Notes: generated by a model from the sequence alone, not told the origin. Shown: positions 51,301-60,372, counted from the stretch's first letter. The stretch is 64,000 bases of DNA from JAEYXS01 sp943367715 (GCA_943367715.1 CALRJY020000025.1:31310-95309), one strand, 5' to 3'. A program made the numbers and translations.

Positions 51301-51913
51301 CTACGGGGTGTGGTGCCCAGACTAGGCGCATGAATATCTTATCGAGGCCGGGCTGATAGCCGTCGGGAATCGTCCGATAGGCCTCGAAGCCGAAGCGGGC
51401 GAAGAACGGGGCGGTGTGTTGGCTGGTATCGATCAAGACGCACCAGGCATGGGTGGTCTGACGGATCCGTTCGAGTCGATATTTAAGCAGGATTGCTCCC
51501 ACGCCTTGCCGGTGACAATCGGCGTGAACCATGCCCCAGTCCAGGATGCCCACACCGTAGTCATCGACATGGAAGCCGCCGCACGCGCGAATTTGTCCGG
51601 CGATCTCGGTCACGAAGAACGGTTGATCCATGCGCCGGAGGAAGGCGGTGAAAAGATCGCGCTCGGACGCGGTGAAATACTTGGGGCGGTTGCTGTCGAA
51701 GATGGACAAGCAGGTTGATTCGTCGTGCGGGCGGTACTCGCGAATATCGCCCACGAGCGGCACTGTGAGTTGGTCTAGTTTGGCTGGGGTGGTGGGGTTG
51801 GGATTCACTGGATGTTTAAATTTATGCTGGGTGCTGGCCTTGGCAAGAATTTCAGATCGGGAGCATAGTTCAGCAGCGGAAATTCGGCGAGAGCGGGATG
51901 GGTTGATCTCCAT
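51287..51913 (-). CDS. GNAT-family N-acetyltransferase
   Basis: 208 residues; the first 55 look unstructured, and the GNAT domain starts near VPLVGDIREYRPHDESTC. Motif A is DWGMVHADCHRQGVGAILLK, with the acetyl-CoA loop at RQGVGA; FFARFGFEAYRTIPDGY is the usual C-terminal turn. Substrate unknown. The start codon touches a copy of repeat R4 and the stop lies in a hairpin, so both gene ends border repeats. An internal start is possible. Confidence 0.8.
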   Translation of the reverse strand: MEINPSRSRRISAAELCSRSEILAKASTQHKFKHPVNPNPTTPAKLDQLTVPLVGDIREYRPHDESTCLSIFDSNRPKYFTASERDLFTAFLRRMDQPFFVTEIAGQIRACGGFHVDDYGVGILDWGMVHADCHRQGVGAILLKYRLERIRQTTHAWCVLIDTSQHTAPFFARFGFEAYRTIPDGYQPGLDKIFMRLVWAPHPVAHSS

Positions 51914-51920
51914 GGCGCAG

Positions 51921-52055
51921 GCCCCCTCCGGCGGTGACCCGCGCCAAGGAGATATATTTCAGAGGGCGTTTTACCCAGGGCGCCGCTCGCGGACTCGCTT
52001 ATTATCGGGCCGCCCCGCTTGGGGCTCTCCATAGGCTCGCTCTGCTCGCGAGATG
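51921..52055. repeat. Dispersed repeat family R4, copy 3
   Basis: The longest copy: CTCCGGCGG, GGAGATATATTTCAGAGGGC, GTTTTACCCAGGGCGCCGCT, CGCGGACTCGCT, then CTTGGGGCTCTCC and GGCTCGCTCTGCTCGCGAG. Shares its first part with 47890-47995 and its second with 50343-50435. Confidence 0.7.
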
Positions 52056-52671
52056 TTGGAATTTGAGGGTCAGGTGGTTTGAACATTCTCCTGTGCCAAA
52101 AATCTTTGTTTGTAAGTTTCTCTGTCTCAATTTATTGCGAAGAGGAGTTGGTTTTGGGTGATTTTTTGATGGATAAATTGACGGTGGTTTGGTAGCCTTT
52201 TTAGTGCTGGCAGCTCGCTGCTGGTAAAGGACGGGTGAACGGTGGTTGGGCTCGATCAGAGCGATAAGCAGCCACTGGGAAATCCCAAGTCATCAAACAT
52301 ATCGATGTGATGTATTGCATGGTTATGTCCTGCGTTGGCGGGGAGGTGGCGGTCCTTATGGAACCATTATGGAGATGTAAGCGGGTGAGAACCTATCACG
52401 GTGCCTTGACGGAAAAGGTCAGGGCATCGCGGCAGCGATGCCCCACCAGATCTCGTAGGATATGTGGGTGTATCGGGCGTTTGGAACAGGGCTCGTAAGC
52501 TGGAGGGTGAAAGGGACGTCGGTCGAGAATGGGACCGGGGAATCTCTAGTAGCCACTGCGGAACCGGCCGGGTCAGGGACGTACGCTTAATTTGAACTCT
52601 CAATCGTAGAGAGGGAGAACACGATACAGCACAAGGGTCGGATGGTTTCATTGCTCTTTGAAATAGTTCCT

Positions 52672-52837
52672 GAGACTGGCTGAAAAGCTGTCTTGAGGCC
52701 GTCTGCTGGTCTAAATCGATCAGGGCGTCGTTGCGGCTCGGTCGCGTATCTTTTATTTGATATGCTCCCTCGCCGCGCCTAGCCCTGACCAATTTATCCT
52801 GCGCAGCCGACCTCAAGCCATCTTTCCAGACAGTCTC
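52672..52837. repeat. Structured element family E, copy B
   Basis: 166 nt. Outer stem: 52672-52698 with 52811-52837, 23 of 27 positions paired, ends GAGACTG / CAGTCTC. Inner stem: 52712-52726 with 52782-52796, 13 of 15 paired. The core 52727-52781 is about 91% identical to copy A, while seven stem pairs differ from A by compensatory substitutions. CCT precedes and follows the element, a possible 3-bp target duplication. Confidence 0.85.
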
Positions 52838-53097
52838 CCTTCGTTGTAATGACGGAGGTTTTGAAGTGGCTGGCGAGGGTTTGGTCCGGTGAGGGTGGAC
52901 TGGTTGCTAAAGTGCCGCAGGACAGGAGGCAATCGCGGAGGAAACATAAAACGGATCAGACGGGAAGGACACTTCGGGGAGCAATTAATTAACCGCGAAC
53001 TACGCGGAATACGCGAACGGAGGATAGGACTTATATGAGAAAACATCGAACACCGGTTGCCACCACTTCCGACACTCAATGTTGGGAGTTGGGGGAG

Positions 53098-53130
53098 GTC
53101 AGAGTCTTCTTGCGTCGGCTGTTACGAATC
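53098..53130. repeat. Dispersed repeat family R1, copy 2
   Basis: TCAGAGTCTTCTTGCGTCGG then CTGTTACGAATC, the most diverged copy of the family at 2311 and 53695. It lies 10 nt from the terminator hairpin at 53140. Confidence 0.75.
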
Positions 53131-53139
53131 GGAAGAAAC

Positions 53140-53161
53140 AAGACGGCATTGCTGCCGTCTT
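53140..53161 (-). terminator. Terminator of the small secreted-protein gene
   Basis: AAGACGGCA-TTGC-TGCCGTCTT, a perfect 9-bp stem, followed on the minus strand by GTTTCTTCC. It lies 27 nt after the stop of the gene at 53188-53514. Confidence 0.75.
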
Positions 53162-53187
53162 TGACGATCTGATTGCTGCCGCAGGGT

Positions 53188-53514
53188 TTACTTCTCCTGG
53201 GGTTGGGGTATCGAAACGATGGCGTCGGTGAGGACGGTCACGCTGGCAATCTCGCCATCCGCGGCGTTCTTCTTGGAGTCGTCATTGATGCAGACGAAAT
53301 TACCGACTTTAAGATCAGAGGTTTTGATCTTAGTTGCGTCTTGGTAAGCGCGGGTGTTTTTGCCCAGCTTGAAGGACTTTTCGCCGACGGTGATCGTGGT
53401 CGGTGTCACGGCGGTTATTTTGCCGTGGACGTTGTGGCAGTTGACGGAATGACTCGCGTAGGCCGTGGAAAGGGAGAGGAAAGCCAAAGCGAAACTGAGG
53501 ATAAAGGTTTTCAT
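53188..53514 (-). CDS. Small secreted beta-rich protein
   Basis: 108 residues. Signal peptide (SFALAFLSLSTAYA|SHS). The mature part, VHGKITAVTPTTITVGEKSF and KTSDLKVGNFVCINDD, looks like a small OB-like beta barrel of the DUF5666 sort, with two Cys. Function unknown. It has its own terminator and stands alone. Confidence 0.75.
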   Translation of the reverse strand: MKTFILSFALAFLSLSTAYASHSVNCHNVHGKITAVTPTTITVGEKSFKLGKNTRAYQDATKIKTSDLKVGNFVCINDDSKKNAADGEIASVTVLTDAIVSIPQPQEK

Positions 53515-53694
53515 ATCTAGGTTGTCATGCGCATGCGCTGTGCCAACGCGGGAAATGTGATCGACGATGCTATATCAACGGTTTGCAAGGAAGAAGCGGC
53601 TGGAAGGCGGCTTATGCTCGCGAATGATGGGATATATGCATGCCGGTGTCCGGGTAAAATGCATGAGAGAACGGAGGTGAGCCAAAGGGAAGAT

Positions 53695-53726
53695 CAGAGC
53701 CTCCTGACGTCGGCTGCTACGAATTG
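53695..53726. repeat. Dispersed repeat family R1, copy 3
   Basis: CAGAGCCTCCTGACGTCGGC then TGCTACGAATT, nearly identical to the copy at 2311-2343. It is 15 nt from the gnd terminator. Confidence 0.8.
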
Positions 53727-53740
53727 GAGAAAAGAAAAAG

Positions 53741-53760
53741 GACCGCGTTGCCGCGGTCCT
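53741..53760 (-). terminator. Terminator of gnd
   Basis: GGACCGCG-TTGC-CGCGGTCC, a perfect 8-bp stem extended by A-T pairs, followed on the minus strand by TTTTTCTTTTC. It lies 25 nt after the gnd stop codon. Confidence 0.88.
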
Positions 53761-53784
53761 TTCCTGAATTGATATCAGCTTAAC

Positions 53785-55257
53785 TTACACGTTGTAAGTG
53801 GAGCTGGAGACGTCGCCACCGCGACCGGTCCAGTTGGTGTGGAAGAATTCGCCACGGGGCTTGTCGAGGCGCTCATAGGTGTGGGCGCCGAAGTAGTCGC
53901 GCTGGGCCTGGAGCAGGTTCGCCGGCAAGACGGCCGAGCGATACTGGTCGTAGAACGCCAGAGCGGTGCTGAACGCGGGCACCGGGATGCCGCGCAACGC
54001 GGCGGTGGAGACGATCTTGCGCCAGCCCTTTTGGGTGCGCTTGATCTCGCCGCGGAAGTAGTCGTCGAGCAGCAAGTTCGAGAGCTTCGGATTCGCGTCG
54101 TAGGCTTCCTTGATCTTGCCGAGGAAACGGGAACGGATGATGCAGCCGCCGCGCCACATGAGGGCGATGCCACCGTAGTTGAGGTTCCAGCCGTATTCCT
54201 TCGCAGCGGCGCGCATGAGCATGTAGCCCTGGGCGTAGCTGATGATCTTGGAGGCGAAGAGGGCGTCGCGGATGTCGTTGATGAACGCCTTCTTCTTCTC
54301 GGGATTGGACGCGATGCTGGTGAGCGCGGGACGCGGGCCCTTGAGCTTGCGGGAGGCCTTCACGCGTTCGTCTTTCAGAGCGGAGACGCAACGGCTATAC
54401 ACGGCTTCGGCCATCAAGGTGATGGGGATGCCGAGGTCTTGGGAGTTGATGACGGTCCACTTGCCGGTGCCTTTTTGGCCGGCGGTGTCGAGGATCTTGT
54501 CCACGAGCGCGGAGCCGTCCTCGTCTTTTTTGCCGAGAATGTCGCGGCTGATCTCGACGAGGTAGCTGTCGAGGTCGCCCTTGTTCCATTCGGCGAAGAC
54601 TTCGTGCATCTCATCGGCGCTCATGCCGAGGCCATTCTTCATGATGTTGTAGGCTTCGCAGATGAGCTGCATGTCGCCGTACTCGATGCCGTTGTGCACC
54701 ATCTTGACGTAGTGACCGGCACCTTGTTCGCCGACCCAGTCGCAGCACGGCGCGCCGCCATCCACCTTCGCGGAGACGGCCTGGAAGATTTCCTTCACGT
54801 GCGGCCAAGCAGCAGGTGAGCCACCGGGCATGATGGAGGGACCCTTGCGGGCGCCTTCTTCACCGCCGGACACACCGGTGCCGATGTAGAGGAGGCCCTT
54901 GCTCTCGACGTACTTCTGGCGGCGGTTGGTGTCACCGAAAAGGGAGTTGCCACCGTCGATGATGATGTCGCCGGGTTCGAGATGGGGGATGAGCTGTTCG
55001 ATGAATTCATCGACGGGCGCGCCGGCCTTGACGAGCATCATGACGCGACGGGGGCGTTTGAGCTTCTTGACCATCTCTTCGATGGAATGGGCGCCGAGCA
55101 CCTTGGTGCCCTTGGCTTCCTTGGCCAGAAACTCGTCCACCTTGGAGGTGGTGCGGTTGTAAGCCACCACGGTGTAGCCGTGGTCATTCATGTTGAGGAT
55201 AAGGTTCTGACCCATGACGGCCAGACCGATCAATGCGATATCACCTTGAGGTTCCAT
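53785..55257 (-). CDS. gnd: 6-phosphogluconate dehydrogenase (decarboxylating)
   Basis: 490 residues, normal for the long NADP-type enzyme. Rossmann motif IALIGLAVMGQNLILNMNDH (the usual glycine-rich GxAxxGxN), YNRTTSKVDEF, IIDGGNSLFGDTNRR, GTGVSGGEEGARKGPSIMPG, and the catalytic Lys region GHYVKMVHNGIEYGDMQL. The C-terminal helical domain includes WRGGCIIRSRFLG and ends FHTNWTGRGGDVSSS. It produces ribulose 5-phosphate, CO2 and NADPH in the oxidative pentose-phosphate pathway. Confidence 0.97.
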   Translation of the reverse strand: MEPQGDIALIGLAVMGQNLILNMNDHGYTVVAYNRTTSKVDEFLAKEAKGTKVLGAHSIEEMVKKLKRPRRVMMLVKAGAPVDEFIEQLIPHLEPGDIIIDGGNSLFGDTNRRQKYVESKGLLYIGTGVSGGEEGARKGPSIMPGGSPAAWPHVKEIFQAVSAKVDGGAPCCDWVGEQGAGHYVKMVHNGIEYGDMQLICEAYNIMKNGLGMSADEMHEVFAEWNKGDLDSYLVEISRDILGKKDEDGSALVDKILDTAGQKGTGKWTVINSQDLGIPITLMAEAVYSRCVSALKDERVKASRKLKGPRPALTSIASNPEKKKAFINDIRDALFASKIISYAQGYMLMRAAAKEYGWNLNYGGIALMWRGGCIIRSRFLGKIKEAYDANPKLSNLLLDDYFRGEIKRTQKGWRKIVSTAALRGIPVPAFSTALAFYDQYRSAVLPANLLQAQRDYFGAHTYERLDKPRGEFFHTNWTGRGGDVSSSTYNV

Positions 55258-55395
55258 GATTATAAATATCAGTTCAAAAAGGAGGTATTACGATACCGGA
55301 CAGGCCACGCCACGCCAGCAGATTTTTCTGCCGCTGGATACGCAGAATTCATCGAAATGATGAATTCGGCGGTGGTTTGGCCGCCCGAAAGGGGT

Positions 55396-55893
55396 TTAAA
55401 CGACTTGGATACGGCTGTCTTCGGCGAGCATTTTGTCGAGGTTATCCCAGCCGGTTTCGTTCATGCTGTTGAAGGCATTGAGGTAAACGGCGACGACTTC
55501 GCGCGGGTATTTGGCGATGAGGGTATCGACGGCGCTCTTGAGTTTCGCGTCATCGATCTTCGCGGGCAGATCTTCCACGACGCCGTCCTTATGGGGAATG
55601 GCGAGGCCGTCCAGGAAATCCACGAGCATGCCCTTGTGCTTCTTCAAGAGCCAGCCACGGAGCAAGGTGCCAGCGGCGAGTTCCATGTTCGGCTTGGAGA
55701 GCGTGGCGGCCATGGTGGCGTGGCGATGGGCCCGAGCCTGCTTCTCAAAGAAGACGGGGCGCAGCTTGCGGGCATCGGCGACGGCTTTGAGCGTGGCCTT
55801 GTAGAGTTCCTTGTCGTTTTCGAAGGCGGATTGGAGGATGTCGTTGGAGAGTTCCGCAGACATGAACCCCATGAGTTCGTGAGACGTCAGCAT
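55396..55893 (-). CDS. Conserved-looking hypothetical protein
   Basis: 165 residues, helical and cytosolic, no TM. A central KQARAHRHATMAATL and GWLLKKHKGMLVDFLDGLAI suggest a compact all-alpha protein. No family recognised. It lies 138 nt upstream of gnd on the same strand and could be in the same transcript. An alternative start at the third Met (M11) is possible. Confidence 0.7.
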   Translation of the reverse strand: MLTSHELMGFMSAELSNDILQSAFENDKELYKATLKAVADARKLRPVFFEKQARAHRHATMAATLSKPNMELAAGTLLRGWLLKKHKGMLVDFLDGLAIPHKDGVVEDLPAKIDDAKLKSAVDTLIAKYPREVVAVYLNAFNSMNETGWDNLDKMLAEDSRIQVV

Positions 55894-55994
55894 ACGTTAA
55901 TTCAAAATGTCCAAATTCAGAAACAGGGGCGAAAGTTTAGGCGGGCGAGGGTAAATGGCTACGAAAAAATGACGCTAAATGACCAGCGGGCGTC

Positions 55995-56825
55995 TTACTG
56001 GGGCAAAGTCAGCAAAGTCAGCTTGTGTTTCAGGCAGAGTTTTTCGAGCTGGGGCTGGTCCAAAAAGAGGGTCTTGCCCGCTTCCGTAGCGAGGACGGAG
56101 ATGCCGTGTTTAGCACAAGTCTCAAGGGTGCGCTCGCCGATGCAGGGGATGTCGAAGCGCATATCGTGGCCTTCCTTGGCTACCTTGACGGCCACGGCAC
56201 TACCTTCTTTGCCCGCCAGTTCGCCACCGCGGGTGAGGCATTTATCGGTGCCTTCGAAGCCTTCCACGGCGAGGACGGTGCCGCCTTTGACGACGACCAA
56301 TTGGCCAATCTCCAAGCGGGAAACTTCCTTGGCGATACGATACCCAAACTCCACATCCGCAGCCAGTTCCGGCGAAAGCTTGGCACCGATGCGGATGCCG
56401 GGACCGGGCATCAGGGGAATCAACCAAGGCATGGCGGAGATGAGTTTGACCCCGTCCGAACGGAGTTCATCGCCGATAGCGCCGAAAATTGTGTGGGCGT
56501 TCTTTTCTTTGAGCCGGAGGAGGAGCTTCATGGCCCGCATGTCGGGGCGGAGATTGAACAGGTTGCTAGGTGCAATTTGCCCAACCATGACGCATTGTTT
56601 AACGCTCCGACTGGTGAAGGCCTCGATGAGCTTATCCAGTTGGCCTACTTTGAGCCAAACAATCTCATCGACTAAACTGGTGAGCTCGGAACTCGTTTCA
56701 TTGTCAAATGCCACAGCCACAAGACGTTTCACGCCCATCGCACGAGCTTGCCGGGCGAACATCAGGGGCAGGGAACGGTTCCCGGCGATGATGCCTAGCG
56801 TATCGGGGCTTACATGGTCTGACAT
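55995..56825 (-). CDS. lpxI: UDP-2,3-diacylglucosamine pyrophosphatase LpxI
   Basis: 276 residues from the Met at 56825; the long in-frame extension to 57218 overlaps the divergent kinase gene and lacks domain character. LGIIAGNRSLPLMFARQARA, VMVGQIAPSNLFNLRPD, LRSDGVKLISAMPWL and the C-terminal domain with MRFDIPCIGERTLETCAKHG are typical of LpxI (DUF1009). It hydrolyses UDP-diacylglucosamine to lipid X in lipid A synthesis, replacing LpxH. It implies an LPS-bearing outer membrane. Confidence 0.93.
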   Translation of the reverse strand: MSDHVSPDTLGIIAGNRSLPLMFARQARAMGVKRLVAVAFDNETSSELTSLVDEIVWLKVGQLDKLIEAFTSRSVKQCVMVGQIAPSNLFNLRPDMRAMKLLLRLKEKNAHTIFGAIGDELRSDGVKLISAMPWLIPLMPGPGIRIGAKLSPELAADVEFGYRIAKEVSRLEIGQLVVVKGGTVLAVEGFEGTDKCLTRGGELAGKEGSAVAVKVAKEGHDMRFDIPCIGERTLETCAKHGISVLATEAGKTLFLDQPQLEKLCLKHKLTLLTLPQ

Positions 56826-57063
56826 GTGCTGGCCTTTGTATGCTGTGATGGCGAGGGATGCCAGTCTGAAAGCACAGATTGGGCAGGTGGAGCGGGGGCA
56901 GATGACATTTATAACTGCGTCAGCTTCAACGGCCTTACCGGCCGAATTGCGTACTGCAACAACCTTGCTTGGGGTGCCTTTTTTGGAGAGTGTGGACAAC
57001 GTGTCTTGTCTGGCCGCCTCAAGTGAAAGCTTGGTGAAAGGCTGGCAGGGACGGGGAGGCAAG

Positions 57064-60000
57064 ATGTACGCTGCCCTGATCTTGCTGGCGGCGGTGGCTA
57101 TTCTCCCAGGCATTGCGCACGCGCATCCCGGCACGGCGGGAGAAGGAGGAAGCCAATCCGGGTTTTCCATTCCCACTGTTTCCCTGTTCGCGTTATGCGG
57201 AGTATTTTTTCTGATCATCGCACTATGGCTGATGCATCAGCGCGAGCGCGAGCGGCAGGAGGTGGCACGGCAACTCGCGCGGGTATCCGAATTGGAAGCG
57301 GAATATCGCGACCTTTTCGATAACGCGAGCGATCTGGTTTATACGCATGATCTGGAGGGAAAGTATCTGACGGTGAACCGCGCTTTTGCAGAAACGTTCG
57401 GTTATAGCCAGCAGGAACTGATCGGGCGCAGCGGGTTTGCGTTGCTCACCGAGGAATCAAAGGCGCTCAGCCGCGAGATGTTTGAGCGGAAGTTGCGCGA
57501 TGGCCAGCCGACCCGGTATGAAGCGGATTTCCTGACCAAGGATGGCCGTAAGCTTCACTTGGAACTGGTGACGCGATTGGTGGTCCGGCAAGGCAAGCCC
57601 GTGGGCGTGCATGGCGTGGCGCGAGATATCACCAAGCGGCGGCAGACAGAATTTCGCAACCGGGTTTTTCTGGAGCTGGGAAACAAGCTGAACCGGGCCA
57701 ATACCTACGAGGCCGCTGGCGATACGGTTTTGGAAGCCGCGCAGCAGTTGATCGGGTTTGATTCCTGCATCGTATATGCCGTGGATACTGCGGAGGAGCT
57801 GTTCCGCGTGCTGATCCAGATCGATCTGGTGGATGGAGAATTGAAACGGTTTCCGTCCTCGCGTGAATACCTGCCTTTGCTACCGCTGACGCGGAAGGTG
57901 GTCAAAGAAGGCGCGCAGTTGGTATTACGAACACCTGAAGAGGTGAGGGAGCCAGTCAAGCCAACCGAAGTCTTCGGCAATATGCGTCGTTCGGCCTCGA
58001 TCGTAGTGGTGCCCATCCGTTCGCCGGAACGGGTGCTGGGTGTGCTCGGAGTGCATAGTTACACGCACAATGCCTACGACGAATCCATGCTGCACATGCT
58101 GGAAGCGCTGGCGGATTATTGTGTGGGCGCCTTCGAGCGTATCCGGGCGCGCGAGGAGATGATGACCACGCTGGCGGAACTTGAGCAAAGGGTCAAAGAG
58201 CGCACGTCGGAGCTGTCCACTCTGAACCGTTCATTGCAGGAGGAAGTCGAGGAGCGGAAACGGATTGAGGAAGCCTTGCGGGAGGCACATGCCGGGCTGG
58301 AATTGCGGGTCACCGAACGCACGGAAGAGCTTAGCCGCATCAATGCGCAACTACGCAAGGAGATCGGCGGACACCGCCAGACCAGCGCGGCCCTGCAACA
58401 CAGTGAACAACGGTTCCGTTCGTTGATCGAGGCTTCGCCGGTGGGCATCGCTCTCTCACGTAACGGCATCGTGCTCTATGCGAACAAGGCACATCTGGAC
58501 ATGTTCGGGTTTACCGAGCTTTGGCAGCTCAAAGGCCGGTTCTTTCTGGATATCATCGCCCCGCAATGTCGCGATGAGGTGAAGGGACGGATCAACCGCC
58601 GCCGGGAGTCGGGGCTCGATCGGGATAGCTACGAAACGGTGGGGTTGCGACGCAATGGCACCCAGTTTTTTTATCAGGTTGAGGCCGCCACCATCCAACT
58701 GGAAGATGGACCGGCGACAGTGGCATTTTTGATCGATACCACGTCGCGACGCGAAGCCGAGCAGGCGTTGCGACAATCTGAGGAACGTTTTTCGCGGGCG
58801 TTCCAGGCCTTGCCCATTCCCGTATCCATCAGCACGTTCGGTGAAGGGCGGATCATCGATGCCAATGATGCTTTCCTGCGGCTGTTCGAGTATCCGCGTG
58901 AAGACACAATTGGACGGACGGCGGCGGAGCTGGGTTTGTGGGAACAAGCGTCGGACCGCGAAGCATTGCTGACGAGTTTGCAGCAAGGAGAGACGGTGCG
59001 GGGAAGGGAGTGCCGCTATCGCACGCGCCATGGCCGCATTGTGGTCACTTCCGTATCGGTCGAGCGCGTAGAGTTGCAGGGCTGGCCTTGTCTTATCTTC
59101 ATCACGCAGGATCAAACCGACCGTCTCAATCTCGAAACCCAGTTGCGCCATGCGCAGAAGATGGAGGCCGTCGGGCAACTGGCCGCCGGGGTGGCGCATG
59201 ATTTCAATAATATCATGACCATCATCCTGGGCCACGCCGCGCTGCTGGAGCGCGAGGTGCAGGATCAACCGGACCTCTTGGACTCCGTGGAAGAGATCAC
59301 CACCGCCTCCGAGCGAGCCGCCACTTTGACCCGTCAGTTACTCACCTTTAGCCGCAAACAGATCATGCAGTTACGCGTTGTCGATTTGAACGAACTGATC
59401 CGCAACTTCTCCCGGATGCTCAACCGGTTGTTAGGAGAAAACATCGCGGTGGACCTGCATTTTGAACCATCGCTGCCGGCCGTGAAGGCGGATGCAGGCA
59501 TGGTGGAACAGATCATCATGAACCTGGCCGTCAACGCCCGGGATGCGCTCAGCAGCGGAGGACGCCTGTCCATCGCCACCCGGCCTGTGCTGTTGGATAA
59601 CCACCCGCAACACGCCGGTCGCGTCGGCAAGTTTGTCTGCCTCGTGGTTTCCGACAATGGTACCGGCATGGATTCGGCGACGCTCAGCCGTATTTTTGAA
59701 CCGTTCTTCACCACCAAGGAAGTGGGCAAGGGTTCGGGCCTCGGATTGGCGACGGTTTACGGGATCGTGGAGCAGCATCGCGGCTGGATCGAGGTGGAGA
59801 GCACGCCGGGTGTGGGCACGACTTTCCGGGTTTACCTGCCGGCCGCCACCGAACCGGGAGGAACGGCGGCGGAGCCAACGAACGTTCCCGCGCGAGTGGC
59901 GGACAAGGGAACGATCCTGGTGGCGGAGGATGAAGCCTCGGTGCTGGGACTGGTGACCACCATTCTGCAACGAGGCGGCTACAAGGTGATCAGCGCCACC

Positions 60001-60309
60001 AGCGGGGATGACGCGTTTGTCTTGTGGGAACTCCATGAGGACGAGATCGATCTCCTCCTGACGGACATGGTGATGCCCGGGTTGCTTTCCGGCAAGGGAT
60101 TGGCCGAGCGGATCCATGCGCTGAAGCCGTCCTTGCCCGTGATCTACAGCAGCGGTTACAGCCTGGAGATCGTGCGGGAAGGACTGGTGCTGCGGGAAGG
60201 GGTTAATTTTCTGCCCAAGCCTTATCCACCCGCGACGCTGCTTCAACTGGTGAGAGATTGCCTGGAGAATGCGAAACAGAGTCCGGGGCTGGAATCTTCG
60301 GAAGCTTGA
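57064..60309 (+). CDS. Hybrid histidine kinase (PAS-GAF-PAS-PAS-HisKA-HATPase-REC)
   Basis: 1081 residues from ATG 57064, preceded by GGGGAGG; the 1775-codon frame that contains it begins far upstream antisense to gnd and is spurious before this point. One signal-like TM and one TM (TVSLFALCGVFFLIIALWL), then PAS1 (about 75-190), a GAF domain (about 195-350), a coiled coil, PAS2 and PAS3 (about 450-690). The HisKA box is AAGVAHDFNNIMTIILGHAA. The ATPase has NLAVNARDAL, DNGTGMD and GSGLGLATV. The receiver domain (about 955-1070) has LVAEDEASVL and LLLTDMVMPG. The output partner is unknown. Confidence 0.95.
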   Translation: MYAALILLAAVAILPGIAHAHPGTAGEGGSQSGFSIPTVSLFALCGVFFLIIALWLMHQRERERQEVARQLARVSELEAEYRDLFDNASDLVYTHDLEGKYLTVNRAFAETFGYSQQELIGRSGFALLTEESKALSREMFERKLRDGQPTRYEADFLTKDGRKLHLELVTRLVVRQGKPVGVHGVARDITKRRQTEFRNRVFLELGNKLNRANTYEAAGDTVLEAAQQLIGFDSCIVYAVDTAEELFRVLIQIDLVDGELKRFPSSREYLPLLPLTRKVVKEGAQLVLRTPEEVREPVKPTEVFGNMRRSASIVVVPIRSPERVLGVLGVHSYTHNAYDESMLHMLEALADYCVGAFERIRAREEMMTTLAELEQRVKERTSELSTLNRSLQEEVEERKRIEEALREAHAGLELRVTERTEELSRINAQLRKEIGGHRQTSAALQHSEQRFRSLIEASPVGIALSRNGIVLYANKAHLDMFGFTELWQLKGRFFLDIIAPQCRDEVKGRINRRRESGLDRDSYETVGLRRNGTQFFYQVEAATIQLEDGPATVAFLIDTTSRREAEQALRQSEERFSRAFQALPIPVSISTFGEGRIIDANDAFLRLFEYPREDTIGRTAAELGLWEQASDREALLTSLQQGETVRGRECRYRTRHGRIVVTSVSVERVELQGWPCLIFITQDQTDRLNLETQLRHAQKMEAVGQLAAGVAHDFNNIMTIILGHAALLEREVQDQPDLLDSVEEITTASERAATLTRQLLTFSRKQIMQLRVVDLNELIRNFSRMLNRLLGENIAVDLHFEPSLPAVKADAGMVEQIIMNLAVNARDALSSGGRLSIATRPVLLDNHPQHAGRVGKFVCLVVSDNGTGMDSATLSRIFEPFFTTKEVGKGSGLGLATVYGIVEQHRGWIEVESTPGVGTTFRVYLPAATEPGGTAAEPTNVPARVADKGTILVAEDEASVLGLVTTILQRGGYKVISATSGDDAFVLWELHEDEIDLLLTDMVMPGLLSGKGLAERIHALKPSLPVIYSSGYSLEIVREGLVLREGVNFLPKPYPPATLLQLVRDCLENAKQSPGLESSEA

Positions 60310-60372
60310 GCAGGCGGTTTTGATTGACAAGAATGCAGGCAGCCCGTCGCATAGGGGCTCAACACTATCTCT

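Larger units (their letters stand above)
51914..53187. other. Gene-poor repeat-rich stretch
   Basis: No convincing gene in 1.27 kb. In order it holds repeat R4 (51921-52055), an A/T-rich part (52080-52200), unfamiliar sequence with a perfect hairpin GGGCATCGC-GGCA-GCGATGCCC (52422-52443), a possible mobile-element relic (52450-52670), structured element B (52672-52837), and repeat R1 (53098-53130). The ORFs here are repeat-derived. Confidence 0.75.

Noticed and set aside
52367..52816. Minus-strand ORFs in elements A and B sharing the peptide ARRGEGAYQIK
   Set aside because: The shared peptide reflects the conserved nucleotide core. One T is deleted in copy B relative to copy A, which shifts the frame right after it, and the stems, not codons, show constrained change.
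54982..57063. Upstream 694 codons of the 1775-codon frame containing the hybrid kinase
   Set aside because: This part lies antisense to gnd, the 165-residue gene and lpxI. The kinase has a good GGGGAGG-preceded ATG and a signal-like TM at 57064.
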